A stretch of DNA of 47,131 nt from Bacteroidales bacterium (GTDB lineage: Bacteria; Bacteroidota; Bacteroidia; Bacteroidales; UBA932), in assembly GCA_016290385.1 (NCBI GenBank), contig JAEETO010000007.1:1-47131 (forward strand). Direction: 5' to 3'. The notes beneath the pieces were generated by a model. It had not been told where the DNA came from and did no database searches. It was given only the letters and a program-made list of their open reading frames with translations. How positions within the stretch are numbered: position 1 is the first letter of the stretch; every line of letters starts with the position of its first letter. Shown here one piece after another: positions 26,178-35,069 of this stretch. The position numbers and the translations under genes were made by a program.

Positions 26178-28007
26178 TCAAAAATTCCTGACGGCGCCCT
26201 TGTCGGCCGATGTCACCATCCGGGCGTAGGCCTGGAGGCTCCTGGATACTTCGCGCTGCCGCGCCGGTGCCGTATAGGCCCGGTCGCCGCGTGCTTTTTC
26301 TTCTTCGCGGCGCGCTTCGAGCTGCGCGTCGGTGAGACACACCCGGATGGAGCGTGCCGGAATATCAATCTCGATGATATCACCGTCGCGGAGCAATGCC
26401 ACGGGTCCGCCGGCTGCTGCCTCGGGCGAGATGTGACCGATGCTCAGGCCCGACGTGCCGCCGCTGAAACGGCCGTCCGTCAGGAGCGCGCAGGCCTTGC
26501 CCAGGTGCATGGATTTCAGATAGGAAGTCGGATAAAGCATTTCCTGCATGCCGGGGCCGCCTTTGGGCCCTTCATAGAGGATCACCACAGCCTCGCCAGC
26601 CTTCACCTGGCCGCCCAGGATGCCCTCGCACGCTGCTTCCTGCGAATCAAACACACGGGCCGGGCCGGAAAAATGCCAGAGCGACGGATCCACGCCCGCC
26701 GTCTTCACCACGCAGCCGTCCGGCGCTATATTGCCCCGCAGCACCGCCAGGCCGCCGTCTTTGGTATAAGCATGGGCCAGGTCGCGGATGCAACCTTCGG
26801 CACGGTCGGTGTCGAGGGTCTCGTAGCGGCACGACTGGGAACCCATCTCCAGGCTGAAGCGGTTGGCGGGCGCGCTGTGATAGATTTCCTGCGCTTCGGC
26901 GCAAGGAGCTTCGGAACGAAGTCCGTAGCGACGGATCGCCTCGCCCAGCGTCATGCCGTCCACGCGGACGGCCGAGAGATCGACCAGGTCACCGGCGGCG
27001 AGTTCCTGCAAGATGCCCAGCACGCCGCCGGCGCGGTTGACCTCCTGTACATGATACTGATTCGTATTGGGGGCCACCTTGCACAGGCAGGGAACCTGAC
27101 GGGAAAGGCGGTCGATGTCTTCAAGGGTGAAATCCGCACCGGCCTCCTGTGCGACGGCCAGCAGGTGCAGCACCGTGTTGGTAGAGCCGCCCATGGCAAT
27201 GTCGAGCGCCATGGCGTTGAGGAAGGCGGGACGGCTGGCTATGGCGCGCGGCAGCACGCTTTCATCACCTTCTTCATAATAGCGGAGGGCATTGCGGACA
27301 ATCAGCCTCGCGGCCTGGCGGAAGAGTTCCGTCCGGTTGGCATGCGTAGCCACGATGGTGCCGTTGCCCGGCAGGGCCAGGCCGATCGCCTCCGTCAGGC
27401 AGTTCATCGAATTGGCCGTGAACATTCCGGAGCAGCAGCCGCAGCCCGGGCAGGCAGCCGCCTCAACGCACGCCACGGCCGCATCATCGAGCGTGGCATC
27501 GGCCGACTGGACCATGGCGTCGATCAGGTCGAGACGGGCGTCTCCCATCACACCGGCCTCCATCGGGCCACCCGACACGAAGACCGCGGGGATGTTCAGC
27601 CGCATGGCGGCCATCAGCATGCCCGGCGTAATCTTGTCGCAGTTGCTGATGCAGACCATGGCGTCGGCCTTGTGCGCCTGCACCATATATTCTACGCTGT
27701 CAGCGATGATCTCGCGGGAAGGAAGCGAATAGAGCATGCCGTCGTGGCCCATGGCGATACCGTCGTCCACGGCGATGGTATCGAACTCGGCGGCATAGCA
27801 GCCCAACTTTTCGATTTCGGCCTTGACCAGCTGGCCGGCCTTGTGCAGGTGCGTATGTCCGGGTACGAACTGGGTGAAGGAATTGACGATCGCGATGACC
27901 GGCTTGCCGACTTGCTCCGGACGCATTCCGGCCGCGCGCCACAGGGCACGGGCGCCGGCCATGCGCCGACCTTCAAAGGTGATACTGCTTCTGAGCGGAT
28001 GTTTCAT
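26178..28007 (-). CDS. ilvD: dihydroxy-acid dehydratase
   Basis: About 609 residues, an iron-sulfur dehydratase. The cluster cysteines appear in [10 protein letters not shown] and [38 protein letters not shown] is near the C-terminus. The start is the ATG at 28007 (MKHPLRSS), preferred over a frame-compatible upstream codon at 28043, which lies within the terminator hairpin. It is the first structural gene of the ilv-leu operon. The U-tract of the attenuator ends only 17 nt before the start codon. Confidence 0.95.
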   Translation of the reverse strand: MKHPLRSSITFEGRRMAGARALWRAAGMRPEQVGKPVIAIVNSFTQFVPGHTHLHKAGQLVKAEIEKLGCYAAEFDTIAVDDGIAMGHDGMLYSLPSREIIADSVEYMVQAHKADAMVCISNCDKITPGMLMAAMRLNIPAVFVSGGPMEAGVMGDARLDLIDAMVQSADATLDDAAVACVEAAACPGCGCCSGMFTANSMNCLTEAIGLALPGNGTIVATHANRTELFRQAARLIVRNALRYYEEGDESVLPRAIASRPAFLNAMALDIAMGGSTNTVLHLLAVAQEAGADFTLEDIDRLSRQVPCLCKVAPNTNQYHVQEVNRAGGVLGILQELAAGDLVDLSAVRVDGMTLGEAIRRYGLRSEAPCAEAQEIYHSAPANRFSLEMGSQSCRYETLDTDRAEGCIRDLAHAYTKDGGLAVLRGNIAPDGCVVKTAGVDPSLWHFSGPARVFDSQEAACEGILGGQVKAGEAVVILYEGPKGGPGMQEMLYPTSYLKSMHLGKACALLTDGRFSGGTSGLSIGHISPEAAAGGPVALLRDGDIIEIDIPARSIRVCLTDAQLEARREEEKARGDRAYTAPARQREVSRSLQAYARMVTSADKGAVRNF

Positions 28008-28024
28008 TTTGTAAGTATATTCAT

Positions 28025-28059
28025 AAAAAATCCCCTTTCCCATGCGAACGGGAAAGGGG
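28025..28059 (-). terminator. ilv attenuator terminator
   Basis: In the minus-strand RNA CCCCUUUCCC (28059-28050) pairs perfectly with GGGAAAGGGG (28041-28032) around an 8-nt loop (28049-28042), with six U residues shortly after (28030-28025). It lies between the leader peptide and ilvD. Its 5' arm and loop are the same bases that form the antiterminator. Confidence 0.88.
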
Positions 28060-28109
28060 TTGGTTTCAATTTATAACTTCACAAGCTTCCCGTTCGCATC
28101 ACCAGATGC
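28042..28109 (-). promoter_or_regulatory. ilv attenuator: antiterminator and protector hairpin
   Basis: RNA segment 28099-28087 (AUGCGAACGGGAA) is perfectly complementary over 13 bp to 28054-28042 (UUCCCGUUCGCAU), the terminator 5' arm and loop, so the two structures exclude each other. Segment 28109-28096 (GCAUC-UGGU-GAUGC) forms a small hairpin that hides the start of the antiterminator. The antiterminator begins on the last base of the leader stop codon. A ribosome stalled on Leu/Val/Ile codons leaves it free, giving read-through; a ribosome at the stop covers it, giving termination. Confidence 0.85.
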
Positions 28110-28152
28110 AAATAATAAGGACCAGGACCAGCAGGAAGGACATTGCAGTCAT
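28099..28152 (-). CDS. ilv operon leader peptide (attenuation control)
   Basis: A 17-codon ORF, MTAMSFLLVLVLIICIW then TGA. From residue 7 to 16, nine of ten codons specify Leu (4), Val (2) or Ile (3), exactly the products of the downstream operon. The stop codon abuts the antiterminator. It starts about 16 nt after the predicted transcription start. The design is that of classical ilv/leu leader peptides in enterobacteria; the peptide itself shares only the opening MTA with E. coli IlvL, which may be chance. It is too short for routine gene callers. Confidence 0.85.
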   Translation of the reverse strand: MTAMSFLLVLVLIICIW

Positions 28153-28174
28153 GTCGTTACGCTTGTTTACGCCA

Positions 28175-28206
28175 CAAAGTAATGAATTATAACTTAGAAA
28201 AACAAA
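28175..28206 (-). promoter_or_regulatory. ilv-leu operon promoter
   Basis: Minus strand: TTTG (28206-28203) as -33, a 21-nt spacer, then TACTTTG (28181-28175), which is the -7 consensus with one spacer base fewer. An A-run (28214-28207 read as A on the minus strand) lies immediately upstream. The predicted start near 28168 places the leader ATG about 16 nt downstream. Confidence 0.6.
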
Positions 28207-28221
28207 TTTTTTTTCATCAAC

Positions 28222-28244
28222 CATGCCGGGCCGGACCCGGCATC
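28222..28244. repeat. GC-rich palindrome after the glutamine synthetase gene
   Basis: CATGCCGGG (28222-28230) and CCCGGCATC (28236-28244) form a 9-nt-arm hairpin, with a mismatch only at the outermost pair, between the glnN stop (28253) and the ilv promoter. It may protect or end the glutamine synthetase mRNA; no T-run follows. Its sequence resembles the palindrome at 3013-3034. Confidence 0.5.
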
Positions 28245-28252
28245 TTGTCCGC

Positions 28253-30433
28253 CTAGCTGATGAACAAGAGTTCACGGTACTTCGGAAGCGGCCATAACTT
28301 GTTGTCTACCAGCTCTTCCAGATTATCAATCGGCTTGCGGAGAGCATTGATTTCCTGGGCGATGCCATAGTAGGCCACCGCCTTCTCATATTCCGCTTCG
28401 ATAGCATTGGCCCGCTTCCGGTTTTGCCGCATGGCCTCGGCCCGGTCGCTGACCTCCTCGATATAGGCGCTGATTCGATGGACCATGTCCAGTTCGGTGC
28501 GGCATTCGTCCTGATTTCCAAACACTTGCTGATGGAGCGCCACCTCCTTGAGCAGAAGGGTCTTATACTCCAGCGCGGCAGGAATGATGTGGTTGACTGC
28601 CATGCGCGCCATCACGCGGCTTTCAATCTGTACCTTTTTAATATAAGTATCCCATTTCACTTCGTTACGCGCCAGGAGTTCCTTTTCGGTATAGACGCCC
28701 GTGCGGGTGAACATCGCCACGGAGTCGGGACGGGTGAAGGCCTTGAACATCTCGGGCACGCGGGTCTCCACGTCGAGGCCGCGGCGTAAGGCTTCCTGCT
28801 GCCATTCGGCGGAATAGCCGTTGCCGTCGAAACACACCACGTCGATGACCGATGCGATGATGGGCTTGAGGGTGTCCATCACGGCCACCTGCAGGGTCTT
28901 GCCGGCGGCGAGTTCCCTGTCGAGGGCCTGCTTGAAATCGAGCAGCTGCTCGGCCACGGCTGCATTGAGTGTCGTCAGGGCGCCGGCGCAGTTGGCGCTG
29001 GATCCGACGGCGCGGAACTCGAAGCGGTTGCCGGTAAAGGCGAAGGGCGAGGTGCGGTTGCGGTCGGTATTGTCGACGAATATCTCGGGAATCTCGATCA
29101 GGCCTACGCTGCGGCCCTTTTTGCCGGCGATCTGGATCGGCGTGTCGGAGGGCACTTCCAGAATCTTGTGCAGCACGGCGGTCATGGTCCGGCCCAGGAA
29201 GGCGGAGATGATGGCCGGCGGGGCCTCGTTGCCGCCGAGGCGATGGGCGTTGGTAGCGCTGGCGATGCTGGCTTTGAGCACGGAGTTGTGCCGCTGCACG
29301 GCTTTCAGCACGTTGACGAAGAAAGTGAGGAAGAGCAGGTTGCCTTCCGGATCGCGACCCGGTGCCATGAGCATGCGGCCCGTATCGGTACCCAGCGACC
29401 AGTTGCAGTGCTTGCCCGAGCCGTTGATGCCGTCGAAGGGCTTCTCGTGCAACAAAACCACGAAGCCGTGACGATGGGCAACATCGTGCATCAGGTTCAT
29501 CACCAGCTGGTTCTGGTCGTTCGACAAGTTGGCTTCGCCGAAGATGGGGGCCATCTCGAACTGGTTGGGCGCCACTTCGTTGTGGCGGGTCTTGAGGGGA
29601 ATGCCCAGCCGGAGGCTTTCGACTTCCAGCTCCCGCATGAAAGCCGCCACGCGGGCGGGGATTGCGGCGAAATAATGGTCGTCAAGCTGCTGGCTCTTCG
29701 ACGACATGTGCCCCATCAGGGTCCGGCCGGTAATCATCAGGTCGGGCCTTGCCGCATACAGATCCTCGTCGACCAGAAAATATTCCTGTTCCCAGCCCAG
29801 GTTGCATTGCACCTTGCTTGCCTCGGGGTCAAAGAGCCGGACGATGGGCAGGGCCGCGTCGCTGATGGCCTTGATGGAGCGTTTGAGCGGCGTCTTGTAG
29901 TCGAGGGCTTCTCCCGTGTAGGCGATAAACACCGTGGGGATGCAGAGCGTGTCCCATTGGATGAAGACGGGGGACATGGGGTCCCAGGCGGTATAGCCGC
30001 GGGCCTCGAAGGTCGCGCGGATGCCGCCGTTGGGGAACGACGACGCGTCCGGCTCCTGCTGGACAAGGGCCTTTCCGTCAAAAGACTCGATGACACCGCC
30101 ATGGCCGTCCATGTCGATGAACGAGTCGTGTTTCTCGGCAGTGCCTTCGGTCAGGGGCTGGAACCAGTGGGTGACATGGGTCACGTGGTGTTCGAGCGCC
30201 CATTCTTTCATGCCGCGGGCCACGCCGTCGGCCGTCTTCCGGTCAAGGGGCTTTCCTTCGTCGATACACTCGAAGAGCGCCTGCAGCGTCTCCGGATCCA
30301 GGTACTTCCGCATTTTGGCGCGGTCAAACACGCGCTCAGCGAAATATTCAGAGATTTTTTCCTCGGGGATTTCCACGGCGGGCGCCTTCTTGACGAAAGC
30401 TTTCCTCACCAGATCGGTGCGGTCGATACTCAT
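28253..30433 (-). CDS. glnN: glutamine synthetase type III
   Basis: A 726-residue GSIII, the long form typical of Bacteroidota and cyanobacteria, which makes glutamine from glutamate, ammonia and ATP as a dodecamer. Visible features are the N-terminal GSIII-specific region (HVTHVTHWFQPLTEGTAEKH), LGWEQEYFLVD (metal-binding Glu), NGSGKHCNWSLGTD (ammonia/metal site) and NRTSPFAFTGNRFEFRAVGS (ATP and glutamate site). The start ATG at 30433 follows a TATCTTTA near-consensus -7 box. It is monocistronic and divergent from the CDF transporter gene. Its position between two amino acid operons fits a nitrogen assimilation role. Confidence 0.95.
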   Translation of the reverse strand: MSIDRTDLVRKAFVKKAPAVEIPEEKISEYFAERVFDRAKMRKYLDPETLQALFECIDEGKPLDRKTADGVARGMKEWALEHHVTHVTHWFQPLTEGTAEKHDSFIDMDGHGGVIESFDGKALVQQEPDASSFPNGGIRATFEARGYTAWDPMSPVFIQWDTLCIPTVFIAYTGEALDYKTPLKRSIKAISDAALPIVRLFDPEASKVQCNLGWEQEYFLVDEDLYAARPDLMITGRTLMGHMSSKSQQLDDHYFAAIPARVAAFMRELEVESLRLGIPLKTRHNEVAPNQFEMAPIFGEANLSNDQNQLVMNLMHDVAHRHGFVVLLHEKPFDGINGSGKHCNWSLGTDTGRMLMAPGRDPEGNLLFLTFFVNVLKAVQRHNSVLKASIASATNAHRLGGNEAPPAIISAFLGRTMTAVLHKILEVPSDTPIQIAGKKGRSVGLIEIPEIFVDNTDRNRTSPFAFTGNRFEFRAVGSSANCAGALTTLNAAVAEQLLDFKQALDRELAAGKTLQVAVMDTLKPIIASVIDVVCFDGNGYSAEWQQEALRRGLDVETRVPEMFKAFTRPDSVAMFTRTGVYTEKELLARNEVKWDTYIKKVQIESRVMARMAVNHIIPAALEYKTLLLKEVALHQQVFGNQDECRTELDMVHRISAYIEEVSDRAEAMRQNRKRANAIEAEYEKAVAYYGIAQEINALRKPIDNLEELVDNKLWPLPKYRELLFIS

Positions 30434-30455
30434 AAGGCTTCAGGATTTGAAGTCG

Positions 30456-30463
30456 TAAAGATA
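30456..30463 (-). promoter_or_regulatory. -7 box for glutamine synthetase
   Basis: Minus-strand TATCTTTA matches TAnnTTTG at all but the last base, 22 nt before the ATG at 30433. Confidence 0.4.
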
Positions 30464-30485
30464 GTGTTTTTCGGGAATTCTTGCG

Positions 30486-30493
30486 TATCTTTG
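30486..30493 (+). promoter_or_regulatory. -7 box for the CDF transporter, almost touching its start codon
   Basis: TATCTTTG ends 4 nt before the ATG at 30498. Transcription normally begins a few bases after this box, so the mRNA would be leaderless or nearly so. Confidence 0.6.
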
Positions 30494-30497
30494 AAAA

Positions 30498-31382
30498 ATG
30501 AATCGGGAAAAAGAAATCGCGCGCGTAACCCTGGCGGGCAGTGTGGTCAACCTGCTCCTGGTGTGCCTGAAATTCGTGGCTGGCATAGCCGGGCACAGTG
30601 CCGCCATGATCTCGGATGCCGTACACTCGGTTTCCGACTTCGTGACCGATATCGTGGTGCTGGTCTTCGTGCGCATCAGCGGCCGTCCCGAAGACGAAGA
30701 CCATGACTACGGCCATGGCAAATACGAGACGGTGGCAACGCTCTTCATCGGCCTGGCGCTGGCCGCAGCCGCCATCGGCATCGTGGTCTCCGGGGGCACC
30801 AAACTGGCGGCCTGGATCCAGGGCGAAGACCTGCCGGCACCCGGGAAGCTGGCCCTCTGGGCAGCGCTCATTTCCATCGCCGTCAAGGAAGCCCTCTATC
30901 AATATACGCGCATCAAGGGAGAGAAACTGAATTCCCCGGCACTCCGGGCCAATGCCTGGCACCATCGTTCCGACGCATTATCTTCTATAGGTGCAGCAAT
31001 CGGCATCGGCGGCGCCATCCTGCTGGGCGACCGCTGGACGGTCCTCGACCCGCTGGCCTCGATCGTCGTGGGCGCGATGCTGGTCAAGGTGGCCTGGAGC
31101 CTGCTCGGCCCGAGTTTCGGCGAACTGACCGACCAATCCCTGCCCGAGAAGACGGAAAAAGAAATGCTCGGGATCATCCAGAGCGTGGACGGCGTGAGCG
31201 ACCCCCACAAGCTCCGCACCCGCCGGATCGGCAACCGCATCGCCGCCGAAGTCCACATCCGCCTCGACGGCCGTCTGACTCTCGCCGAAGCCCATGAAAA
31301 AGCCACAGAAGTGGAACGCCGCTTCCATGAGCATTTCGGCCCCGAATCCCACATCATCGTGCACATGGAGCCGGTGAAGTAG
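30498..31382 (+). CDS. cation diffusion facilitator (CDF) family transporter
   Basis: A 294-residue inner-membrane metal/proton antiporter. About six membrane segments are followed by a soluble C-terminal domain (about 210-294). The metal site is formed by SDAVHSVSDFVTD in TM2 and HHRSDALSSIG in TM5, an HxxxD motif, with DHDYGHGKYE in the following loop. The HxxxD form suggests Zn, Fe or Mn, but the metal cannot be fixed from sequence. The cytoplasmic domain carries DPHKLRTRRIGN and EVHIRLDG, as in FieF-like proteins. The ATG is placed only 4 nt after the -7 box. Confidence 0.93.
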   Translation: MNREKEIARVTLAGSVVNLLLVCLKFVAGIAGHSAAMISDAVHSVSDFVTDIVVLVFVRISGRPEDEDHDYGHGKYETVATLFIGLALAAAAIGIVVSGGTKLAAWIQGEDLPAPGKLALWAALISIAVKEALYQYTRIKGEKLNSPALRANAWHHRSDALSSIGAAIGIGGAILLGDRWTVLDPLASIVVGAMLVKVAWSLLGPSFGELTDQSLPEKTEKEMLGIIQSVDGVSDPHKLRTRRIGNRIAAEVHIRLDGRLTLAEAHEKATEVERRFHEHFGPESHIIVHMEPVK

Positions 31383-31400
31383 GCCCTGCTTTTCTGTCAG

Positions 31401-32303
31401 TTACCGGCTGGCTGCAGCGCGGCTCTTGCTGACAAGGACCACGCCGCTGACGACCAGGACAGTGGCCAGGATCTTTTGCCAGGTGAGGGCATCAACGCCC
31501 AGGATGATGCTCAGGGCGGTGGCCAGGATGGGCTGGAAATAGGAGTACATGCTGACCAGCGTGGGGCGGATGCGTTTCTGTCCGTAGGGAATCAGGAAAT
31601 AGGCCACGAAAGTGGCAAAGAAAACGAGATAGCCGATCTCCAGGCCCACCTTCGGAGTGATGGCCGCATAGTCGGTGGTCAGCAGTCCCCTGGCCGCGAA
31701 GGGCAGGCACATCAGCAGCGAGAAGAGGAACATCCACTTCATGAACGTCACCACATTGTATTTGGAGATGAGCGGACGGAACAGGGCCAGGTACAATGCG
31801 AAGCAAAGACTGTTGAGCAGCAGCAGGACGATACCGGCCGGGGTGGTGGCACTCGCGCCGCCGGCGTGGGCCGAGTGCAGGATCAAATAGAGGATGCCTC
31901 CGAAACTCAATGCCACGCCCCCGGCTTTCATGCCCGTGATGGGCTCCTTCAGGAACAGGAAAGCGAAGATCATCGTAAAGATGGGGCCCAGCGTGCCCAG
32001 GATGGCCGCATCGATGGCGCTGGCCATCGTGATGCCTTCCAGGAAGGTGATTTGCGTCAGGAACAGCCCCAGCAGCGACGCCAAGGCAATCTTCCCAAAG
32101 TCGCCCCGGTCAATCTTTTCCTTCGGCAGGAAGAGGGACAGCATCCAGAACAACGCCGTTGCGCCCATCGCCCGGAAAGCAAACAGTACGATCGGCGACA
32201 CCAGCGCACTGTTGGCGATATCCTTGCAAAACACAAGGTTCAGCCCGAAGATGACGTACGCACCCCCGACCGCCAGATGTCCCGCTAGTTTTTCCTTAGC
32301 CAT
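31401..32303 (-). CDS. EamA/DMT-superfamily permease
   Basis: A 300-residue integral membrane protein with ten predicted hydrophobic segments in two EamA repeats (about 8-140 and 160-295). Family-like stretches are GGAYVIFGLNLVFCKDI in TM1, LGTLGPIFTMIFAFLFLKEP in TM4, and YFQPILATALSIILGVD in TM9. DMT transporters export or import amino acids, purines or other small metabolites; the substrate is unknown. A TATCTTTG box (32326-32333) lies 22 nt upstream. It converges with the CDF gene with an 18-nt gap and no visible terminator. Confidence 0.9.
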   Translation of the reverse strand: MAKEKLAGHLAVGGAYVIFGLNLVFCKDIANSALVSPIVLFAFRAMGATALFWMLSLFLPKEKIDRGDFGKIALASLLGLFLTQITFLEGITMASAIDAAILGTLGPIFTMIFAFLFLKEPITGMKAGGVALSFGGILYLILHSAHAGGASATTPAGIVLLLLNSLCFALYLALFRPLISKYNVVTFMKWMFLFSLLMCLPFAARGLLTTDYAAITPKVGLEIGYLVFFATFVAYFLIPYGQKRIRPTLVSMYSYFQPILATALSIILGVDALTWQKILATVLVVSGVVLVSKSRAAASR

Positions 32304-32325
32304 GCATGCTTCTGCTTTGTCGGCG

Positions 32326-32333
32326 CAAAGATA
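32326..32333 (-). promoter_or_regulatory. -7 box for the EamA permease
   Basis: Minus-strand TATCTTTG, perfect TAnnTTTG, 22 nt before the ATG at 32303. Confidence 0.55.
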
Positions 32334-32379
32334 CGAAAAGTCAGAAACATAGACATGACCCGTGGCAGCAGACCAAAGC

Positions 32380-34023
32380 CTAGCAGTTTTCCAGCTCAGC
32401 GACGTGGCGCGAGGCCTGGCCGATGCTTTCGCGGACGAAGTAGCGGCAGGACTTCAGGAAGCGGGCGTCACGCTGGCTGTCGAGCAGCAGCAGGTAAGCC
32501 ATGATGATGTAGCTCAAGACTTCGGTCAGCGCGCGGGTGCAGTGCTCGAAGCGCTCGGTCGTGGTTCCTTCGCCAGCGGCCAGATCGTAAAAGCGCTTGT
32601 AGAGCGCGGTGGCCTGGCGGAGGACCTCGACGCATTTCTGCTGTTCAGCGTCCGGAGCAGCAGCCAGCGCCTCGCTCACGCGGGCGTCATAGCCTTCAAT
32701 CTGTTTCAGATAGGCACCGTTGGCGATGCCCTTCATGGCGGCCACCACCTGCAGCTGGCTCGTACCCTCGTAGATGGAGAGGATGCGGGCGTCGCGGTAA
32801 AGACGCTCGCAAGCATATTCTTTCATAAAACCGCTGCCACCATGGACCTGGATGCAGTCGTAGGCGCACTGGTTGGCATATTCGCTGGCATTGAGCTTTA
32901 CCAGCGGTGTCAGGATGTCGGCGATGCGGGAGGCCGGCTTGGAGCTGGCGGCCAGATCGACGTAGCGGGCGGTCTCGTACATCAGGCTGCGGACGCCGTC
33001 GGTACGGGCGCGCATCTGGGCAAGCAGGTCCTGGACGGCCACGAACTGATTGATGGCGTGGCCGAACTGCTCGCGGGAAGCAGCGTAAGCCTCCGCTTCG
33101 CGACAGGCAGCTTCGCACAGGCCGATAGACTGGGCGGCGACACCCAGACGGGCGCCGTTCATCAGCGACATCACATATTTGATCAGGCCCAGGCGGCGCT
33201 CACCCACGATCTGGCACGGCGCGTTCGTAAACTGCAGTTCGCAGGTCGGCGAACCCTTGATGCCCATCTTGTTCTCGATGCGACGCACGGTCATGCCGCC
33301 GTCTGCCTTGTCGAACACGAAGTACGATAGGCCGCGGCCGTCGTTGGTCCCCTCCTCGCTGCGGGCCAGCACCAGGTGCAGGTCGGCGTCACCGTTGGTG
33401 ATGAAACGCTTCACGCCGTTCAGGCGCCAGCAACCAGCCGCTTCGTCGTAGGTAGCCTTCAGGCGCACGGACTGCAGGTCGCTGCCGGCGTCGGGCTCGG
33501 TGAGGTCCATCGAGCAGGTGGCACCCTGCCAGATGCGCGGCAGGTATTTCTCTTTCAGTGCGTCGGAGCCGAATTCCTGGATGGTGTCGGCGCAGTCTGT
33601 CAGGCCCCAGATGGTGGCGAAGCCCACGTCGGCGCGGGCGATGATCTCGGCGGCCATCACGACAGCGGCGCGCGGCATGTTGAGCCCGTTGTAGCGGCGC
33701 TCCAGCGAAATGCCGTAGAGGCCCGACTGGATGAGGGCATCAAGGTTGCGGCGGGTACCGGGTGCATACTGGACGCGGCCGTTCTCGAGCTTCGGGCCCA
33801 GATGGTCGACTTCCCCGGCATTGGGCGCAATGACCTCGCCGGCGATTTCACCCACCAGGTTCATCACCATGTCGTACTGATTCACAGCCTCTTCGGCGGA
33901 AGCGGGAGCTTCGGGATGCTGGCCTGCCTCGGCGAAATCCTTCTCCTTGACGGCGACCACCTTTTCCATTTCGGGATGATGGAGGTAGAACGACAGGCTC
34001 TCGTTATCGGTATAGAAATTCAT
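32380..34023 (-). CDS. acyl-CoA dehydrogenase-family flavoprotein
   Basis: 547 residues. After a ~35-residue N-terminal extension come the three acyl-CoA dehydrogenase domains: CSMDLTEPDAGSD (FAD/substrate middle domain), QVHGGSGFMKEYACERLYRD and DARILSIYEGTSQLQ. The Glu in YEGT is the catalytic base of short-chain dehydrogenases and is present. A ~120-residue C-terminal extension makes it longer than SCAD/Bcd enzymes. It is the last gene of the fabH-fabF-fabZ-fabG-etfB-etfA unit, 2 nt after etfA. It could either oxidise acyl thioesters or, with ETF, reduce enoyl thioesters; the operon context favours a role in building acyl chains, which is inference. Confidence 0.9.
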   Translation of the reverse strand: MNFYTDNESLSFYLHHPEMEKVVAVKEKDFAEAGQHPEAPASAEEAVNQYDMVMNLVGEIAGEVIAPNAGEVDHLGPKLENGRVQYAPGTRRNLDALIQSGLYGISLERRYNGLNMPRAAVVMAAEIIARADVGFATIWGLTDCADTIQEFGSDALKEKYLPRIWQGATCSMDLTEPDAGSDLQSVRLKATYDEAAGCWRLNGVKRFITNGDADLHLVLARSEEGTNDGRGLSYFVFDKADGGMTVRRIENKMGIKGSPTCELQFTNAPCQIVGERRLGLIKYVMSLMNGARLGVAAQSIGLCEAACREAEAYAASREQFGHAINQFVAVQDLLAQMRARTDGVRSLMYETARYVDLAASSKPASRIADILTPLVKLNASEYANQCAYDCIQVHGGSGFMKEYACERLYRDARILSIYEGTSQLQVVAAMKGIANGAYLKQIEGYDARVSEALAAAPDAEQQKCVEVLRQATALYKRFYDLAAGEGTTTERFEHCTRALTEVLSYIIMAYLLLLDSQRDARFLKSCRYFVRESIGQASRHVAELENC

Positions 34024-34025
34024 GA

Positions 34026-35048
34026 TTACTTCAGATTATTTTTGTAACAAGCCATAAATTGCGGGATGACGGTCATCACGTCGCCGACGATGGTGTAGTC
34101 GGCGATGGCGTTGATCGGTGCCTCCGGATCGGTATTGATGCTGATGATCTTGGCGCTCTGCTCCATGCCGGCGCGGTGCTGGACGGCGCCGCTGATGCCG
34201 CAGGCGATGTAGAGCTTCGGGCGGACGGTCACGCCGGTCTGGCCGATCTGGCGGTCGGCTTCGGTGAAACCGGCGTCCACGGCGGCGCGGGTTGCGCCGA
34301 CGCTGGCCCCGATGAGGCGGGCGAACTGGTGGAGCAGCTGGAAGTTCTCGCGGCTGCCCATGCCGTAGCCGCCGGCCACGATGATCTGGGCGCCCTTGAT
34401 GTCGATCTTCTGCTCTTCGATCTCCCGACTGAGGATCTCGACGGCCTTGTCGGCGGCGGCGAGCGAAGCCTCAACGGCGACCGGGACTATAACGCCTTTG
34501 TGTGCGGGATCGAAAATCTCTTTCTTCATGACGCCCTCGCGGACGGTAGCCATCTGAGGACGGGTCTCGGGACAGACGATGGTGGCGATGATGTTGCCGC
34601 CAAATGCCGGACGGATCTGCATCAGGATGTCATCGTAGTGCTTGCCGGTCTTGGGATCGTCGTGCGCACCGATTTCGAGCTGGGTGCAGTCGGCGGTCAG
34701 GCCGCAGCGCAGGAACGAGGCGATGCGCGGCGCCAGGTCACGGCCTACGCTCGATGCTCCGAAGAGCACGATCTGAGGCTCCTCCCGCTGGATGAGTTTC
34801 GACAGCACGTCGAAATGCGGAAGGGTGCGGTACGGCGACAGACGGCTGTCGTCGGCCAGGAACACGTCGTCCACGCCATAGGGATAGAGCGATTCGGCAG
34901 CGGCTTTCACATTGCTGCCCAGCACGGCGGCCTGCAGGCGGCAACCCAGGCGGGTGGCCAGCAGGCGGCCTTTGGTGCAGAGCTCGAGGCTGATGTCGGC
35001 GATGGTATTCTTCTCCGACAACTCGCAATATACTAATACGTTGTTCAT
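34026..35048 (-). CDS. etfA: electron transfer flavoprotein alpha subunit
   Basis: About 340 residues. The N-terminal domain starts MNNVLVYCELSEKN. The C-terminal FAD-binding domain has VAGGYGMGSRENF, GATRAAVDAGF, IGQTGVTVRPKLYIACGISG and INTDPEAPIN, the standard EtfA signatures. The ATG at 35048 is preferred over a TTG three codons upstream. It forms a heterodimer with EtfB and shuttles electrons to or from the adjacent dehydrogenase. There is no ferredoxin-like N-terminal fusion, so bifurcation cannot be argued from domain content. Confidence 0.95.
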   Translation of the reverse strand: MNNVLVYCELSEKNTIADISLELCTKGRLLATRLGCRLQAAVLGSNVKAAAESLYPYGVDDVFLADDSRLSPYRTLPHFDVLSKLIQREEPQIVLFGASSVGRDLAPRIASFLRCGLTADCTQLEIGAHDDPKTGKHYDDILMQIRPAFGGNIIATIVCPETRPQMATVREGVMKKEIFDPAHKGVIVPVAVEASLAAADKAVEILSREIEEQKIDIKGAQIIVAGGYGMGSRENFQLLHQFARLIGASVGATRAAVDAGFTEADRQIGQTGVTVRPKLYIACGISGAVQHRAGMEQSAKIISINTDPEAPINAIADYTIVGDVMTVIPQFMACYKNNLK

Positions 35049-35069
35049 CGTTTTCAAAGCTTAAGCGGG

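Noticed and set aside
24438..28076. 1212-codon open frame on the plus strand opposite ilvB and ilvD
   Set aside because: It lies wholly antisense to well-supported enzymes. Long open antisense frames follow from the GC-rich codon bias, and its translation shows no recognisable family.
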